Positions 54,699 through 64,000 of a stretch of 64,000 nucleotides of DNA are shown here, piece after piece. How positions within the stretch are numbered: the first letter of the stretch is position 1; every line of letters starts with the position of its first letter. Location: positions 638,474-702,473 of the forward strand of contig CM035357.1 of assembly GCA_020137815.1 (NCBI GenBank). Reading direction: 5' to 3'. The notes beneath the pieces were generated by a model. It was not told the origin of the DNA and ran no database searches. It was given only the letters and a program-made list of their open reading frames with translations. Origin of the DNA: Hormiphora californensis (Eukaryota > Ctenophora > Tentaculata > Cydippida > Pleurobrachiidae). The translations under genes were made by a program, and so were the position numbers.

Positions 54699-54998
54699 GT
54701 GATTAGGGTGACGTGTTTAAATATACCATCTTGTCATTTAAATACCATATCATGTCTGTTGTTTTTTCTTTCTAGAATTACTGATTTTCTACTAATTGCC
54801 TTCTTGTACGACTTATTGGGTACCACTAATTGGGTACCATCTTGTTTTATGGAACCCGCTCGAGGGACAAGCACCATTAATTATCACACCGCTTATAATT
54901 ACACAGCTCTAACGGTGAATTGTAACTTTGTTAGATCATGTCATTTAAATACCATATCATATCCCACAACTAACGGTGAATTGTAATTTTATTAGATC
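54699..54998. other. 5' flank of the kinase gene with short duplications
   Basis: TCATTTAAATACCATATCAT occurs at about 54733 and 54941, and CTAACGGTGAATTGTAA at about 54909 and 54970, with TTAGATCATGTCATT twice. The second copy runs into the start codon of the kinase, so the 5' UTR is made of duplicated sequence. Confidence 0.65.
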
Positions 54999-61622
<6,624 letters not shown>

Positions 61623-61639
61623 GTAAGTATTATCTCTAC

Positions 61640-61743
61640 CAGGAACGAATCAGGAAATACTGGTCCCTGATTGGCTGATAACCAGCCACGTGACCGAAAT
61701 AACGAGTTCTGATTGGTTGTTTACTTGTTTCGGTCGGTTTTCC
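61640..61743 (-). mobile_element. MITE family B, copy 6
   Basis: Begins CAGGAACGAATCAGGAAATA 18 bp after the donor of the kinase exon and ends TTTCGGTCGG before the low-quality patch. CCACGTGAC replaces TCACGTGAC. Confidence 0.78.
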
Positions 61744-62530
61744 TTTTTAAAAAAACCCTTGGGATGGAAAGTATTTGGGATGGAAAAGATTGTGATAAAT
61801 TTGGGGAAATCGTTAATTTTTTCTTTAAAATTTTTTGAGGAAAACAAATCACTAGACAGAAAGAAAGGGGGGGGGTTAGACAGGGGAAATGAGGGAGATA
61901 GAGAGATAGAAGGGAAGGGCGCGATAAAACCCAAGGGGAACCATTAGCACAAACCTATAATTTCCCCCCCCCAAACCAGTTTAAGTGTAATCTTTTTAAA
62001 ACCGCAGTAAAAACCATGCACTTCTTCGTAAGTGCCATTCTGGTACCCAAATTTAAAACCTGTACCCAAATTTAAAAAAACCTGTACCCTTTAAAACCCG
62101 TAACAAATTTAAAAAATGTTTTCCAAATTAAAAACCCTTTACCAAATTAAAACAGATCCAATTAAAACCTGAAAACAAATTTAAAAACCTGTACCAAATT
62201 AAAACCTTTTACCCAAATTAAAACGGGGACCCAATTAAAAAAAAGGGTTATCCAGGTCAAAACCAGGCAACCCCCCCCCCCCCCCTTACCCCAGAAAATC
62301 GGGGCCCCGATTTACTATTTACATTTAGCCCGAAATTTCAGTATCCAATTAAAAGACCCCGGGGGTTTACCCCAGGTATCCTGGGGGGGGCCCGGGGGGG
62401 GAAAAGTCTCCTTACCCCAAACATAAAAATTTGGAAAACCATCGAAGCAGTCCGTTTTCCCCAAACTTTTCTCTTTTAATGTCCCTTTTTCATCATTCCC
62501 CCCCTTTCCTTACCTTTTTCTTACTTTTCT
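61740..62530. other. Low-quality consensus patch
   Basis: Homopolymer runs and degenerate AAATTAAAACCTGTACCC units, plus a fragment (ATCGGGGCCCCGATTTAC at about 62300) of a pogo-like MITE. The underlying sequence is probably a minisatellite with poor consensus. Confidence 0.65.
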
Positions 62531-62559
62531 TTCTCTTTCTCTCTCTTTCTATCTGTCTT

Positions 62560-62626
<67 letters not shown>

Positions 62627-62632
62627 ATCTCT
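62560..62632. repeat. (CT)n microsatellite
   Basis: CT dinucleotides with CTAT units at both ends. Confidence 0.94.
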
Positions 62633-62937
62633 CTTCCCTTTATCTCCTCATTGACTTAACAAAAGAATTTATACACACACAGTGCTATTGTGTACTACTG
62701 CGCTCAGGTATGAGTGAAGCTGTATTTTGACGCACGCCATAGTTCCCTCTAATAGATAGAAAGAGAGAATTATAGAGAGAGACAAAGAGAGAAAAAGAGA
62801 GAATGTGGTAAAAGAAAGGGAGAGAGATAATGCTATAACCAATTCTGTTGTCCAAGATAGAGCGAAGAAGAAAGGTCTGAGTAGTACAAAGAATAGGGAG
62901 ATTTGTTCGAGTGCATTTTCTCACTAATGGATGGAAT

Positions 62938-63040
62938 ATGGACGAGACAGTAAACAGCCAATCAGAACTCGTTATTTAGGTCACGTGACTGGTTATCCGC
63001 CAATCAGGGACCAGTATTTCCTGATTCGGATGGATGAGAG
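62938..63040 (+). mobile_element. MITE family B, copy 7 (ends decayed)
   Basis: AAACAGCCAATCAGAACTCG, GTCACGTGAC, CCAATCAGGGACC and TTTCCTGATTCGG are present; both terminal repeats are eroded. Confidence 0.75.
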
Positions 63041-64000
63041 AGGGATTGCACGGGATTCAATGGGGGAAAACATTTGCCTATAAAATGAGAGTACTAATTG
63101 TCCATGGTAGAGGGAGCTCATAGAATATAATAGATATATATTATGTATTATAAGTATATTATGTTTTCTATGCGAATCTGTTCCTACACCCCCCATGCGG
63201 TATAAAAAGAGGACGGGAGAATTCTAAGGGGGTACTTACTGGATCACCCCTGACTCCTAGCCATCCCCCACCCCTCCTAGCCACTGAATTTGATATCAAA
63301 TAGAAATTAGGTGCCATTTTATTGAGCATGCCCGTGGAGTGTGTTCTTTTCGACACTTTAGACTGTAGTTTAGGATGTAATAATTGAGGTTCAAAGAGAA
63401 ATTAGGGTACTGACCTGCCACTGAAAGTTTCTGTAGAATAACTCCGGAATGTGTTATAGACACTTCCTAAGACACTTTCGACCGTAGTGTGATAATTGAG
63501 GTTTACCTACACACTTCCAGGGAACTACCAGACAAAACTTTTAGGTATGGGGGGAGGGGGTATGGGGGGGGGGTGCTAGTCTCTGGTGGTGGCGGTACCT
63601 TCATGCTATTTTGGTAGTTATGTTTACACAGAGCTAGATGGACTGTGCAAACAATCACAATTCACACACATTCTACAACATTCTACAACATCTCCCCTAC
63701 TACATAATACAGTGTAGGCAGTATTCACTGAATCTGAAAACTATTCAGATCGAAGTATTCAGTTTGTAGATCTTAATAGGAACAAATATATGTCTGAGGT
63801 GTTTTTTGTGCAGTTTTTACTTTCTGGACGTGATATGTGTCTAGTAAGGCATCACCAGCTGCTATTGTACATCAGCTACATCGACAGAAAGTTGTAGAGT
63901 GAAAGGTAGTAAATAACGTGTCAATAGGATTGGCGAATATTTATTGGAGATAATTGGAGAAGAAAGGGAAGAGATTTCATCTTTGAAACTGAAAGAGGGA
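63041..64000. other. Window end, kinase intron or intergenic
   Basis: No exon continuing the kinase catalytic domain and no other gene was seen. There are ACATTCTACA duplications near 63660-63690 and a G-run at 63550-63575. Confidence 0.45.

Overview
The window is animal nuclear DNA. It shows spliced genes with GT-AG introns mostly of 60-1000 bp, long CT/GA microsatellites, and many small inverted-repeat transposons. The gene set is metazoan: a voltage-gated calcium channel alpha2-delta subunit, class A GPCRs, sushi domains, nucleoporin 35, and axonemal or sperm-flagellar proteins. Compact genes and divergent sequences suggest an invertebrate. A sponge or another early-branching lineage is my guess, not something the sequence proves.

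Layout. 1-6.5 kb (+): the end of a membrane-protein gene, then a multi-exon FSIP2-like gene whose long last exon holds about eleven copies of a helical repeat and is cut by four same-direction frame changes. 6.6-9.8 kb (-): a sushi-domain gene carrying a transposon full of palindromes. 10.1-11.8 kb (-): a class A GPCR broken in its third intracellular loop. 14.8-15.7 kb (+): a coiled-coil protein resembling DUF4200/CFAP proteins. 16.2-18 kb (+): a three-exon gene for a 74-residue secreted peptide, with a minisatellite in intron 1 and a composite transposon in intron 2. 18.7-32.2 kb (-): a 19-exon alpha2-delta gene whose introns hold at least six families of non-autonomous elements. 35.2-35.8 kb (+): a single-exon type I membrane protein with PPxY and LPxY tails. 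36.7-41.1 kb (-): NUP35. 44.1-46.8 kb (+): an intact five-exon GPCR with a pogo-like element in intron 4. 47.3-47.9 kb (-): a PIERCE1/2 homologue. 48.2-48.9 kb (-): an unrecognised 212-residue protein. 49.3-51.5 kb (+): a 5'-truncated non-LTR retrotransposon (RT plus restriction-like endonuclease). 51.7-52.3 kb: a miniature LTR element. 53.9-54.4 kb (+): the last exons of an unknown gene. 55.0-61.6 kb and beyond (+): the start of a CaMK-like kinase.

Four genes (FSIP2-like, DUF4200-like, PIERCE and, less directly, NUP35 and the kinase) fit a ciliated or flagellated animal cell, but nothing shows co-regulation. The most unusual features are non-coding: a hAT-like MITE family carrying GTCACGTGAC between CCAAT boxes, two inverted copies of a paired transposon, two 580-bp elements with perfect 9-bp target duplications, a TIR element built of palindromes, and repeated tandem microduplications that lie exactly over splice sites. 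Three patches (about 33.1-33.9, 55.1-56.3 and 61.7-62.5 kb) look like badly polished consensus and should not be interpreted base by base.
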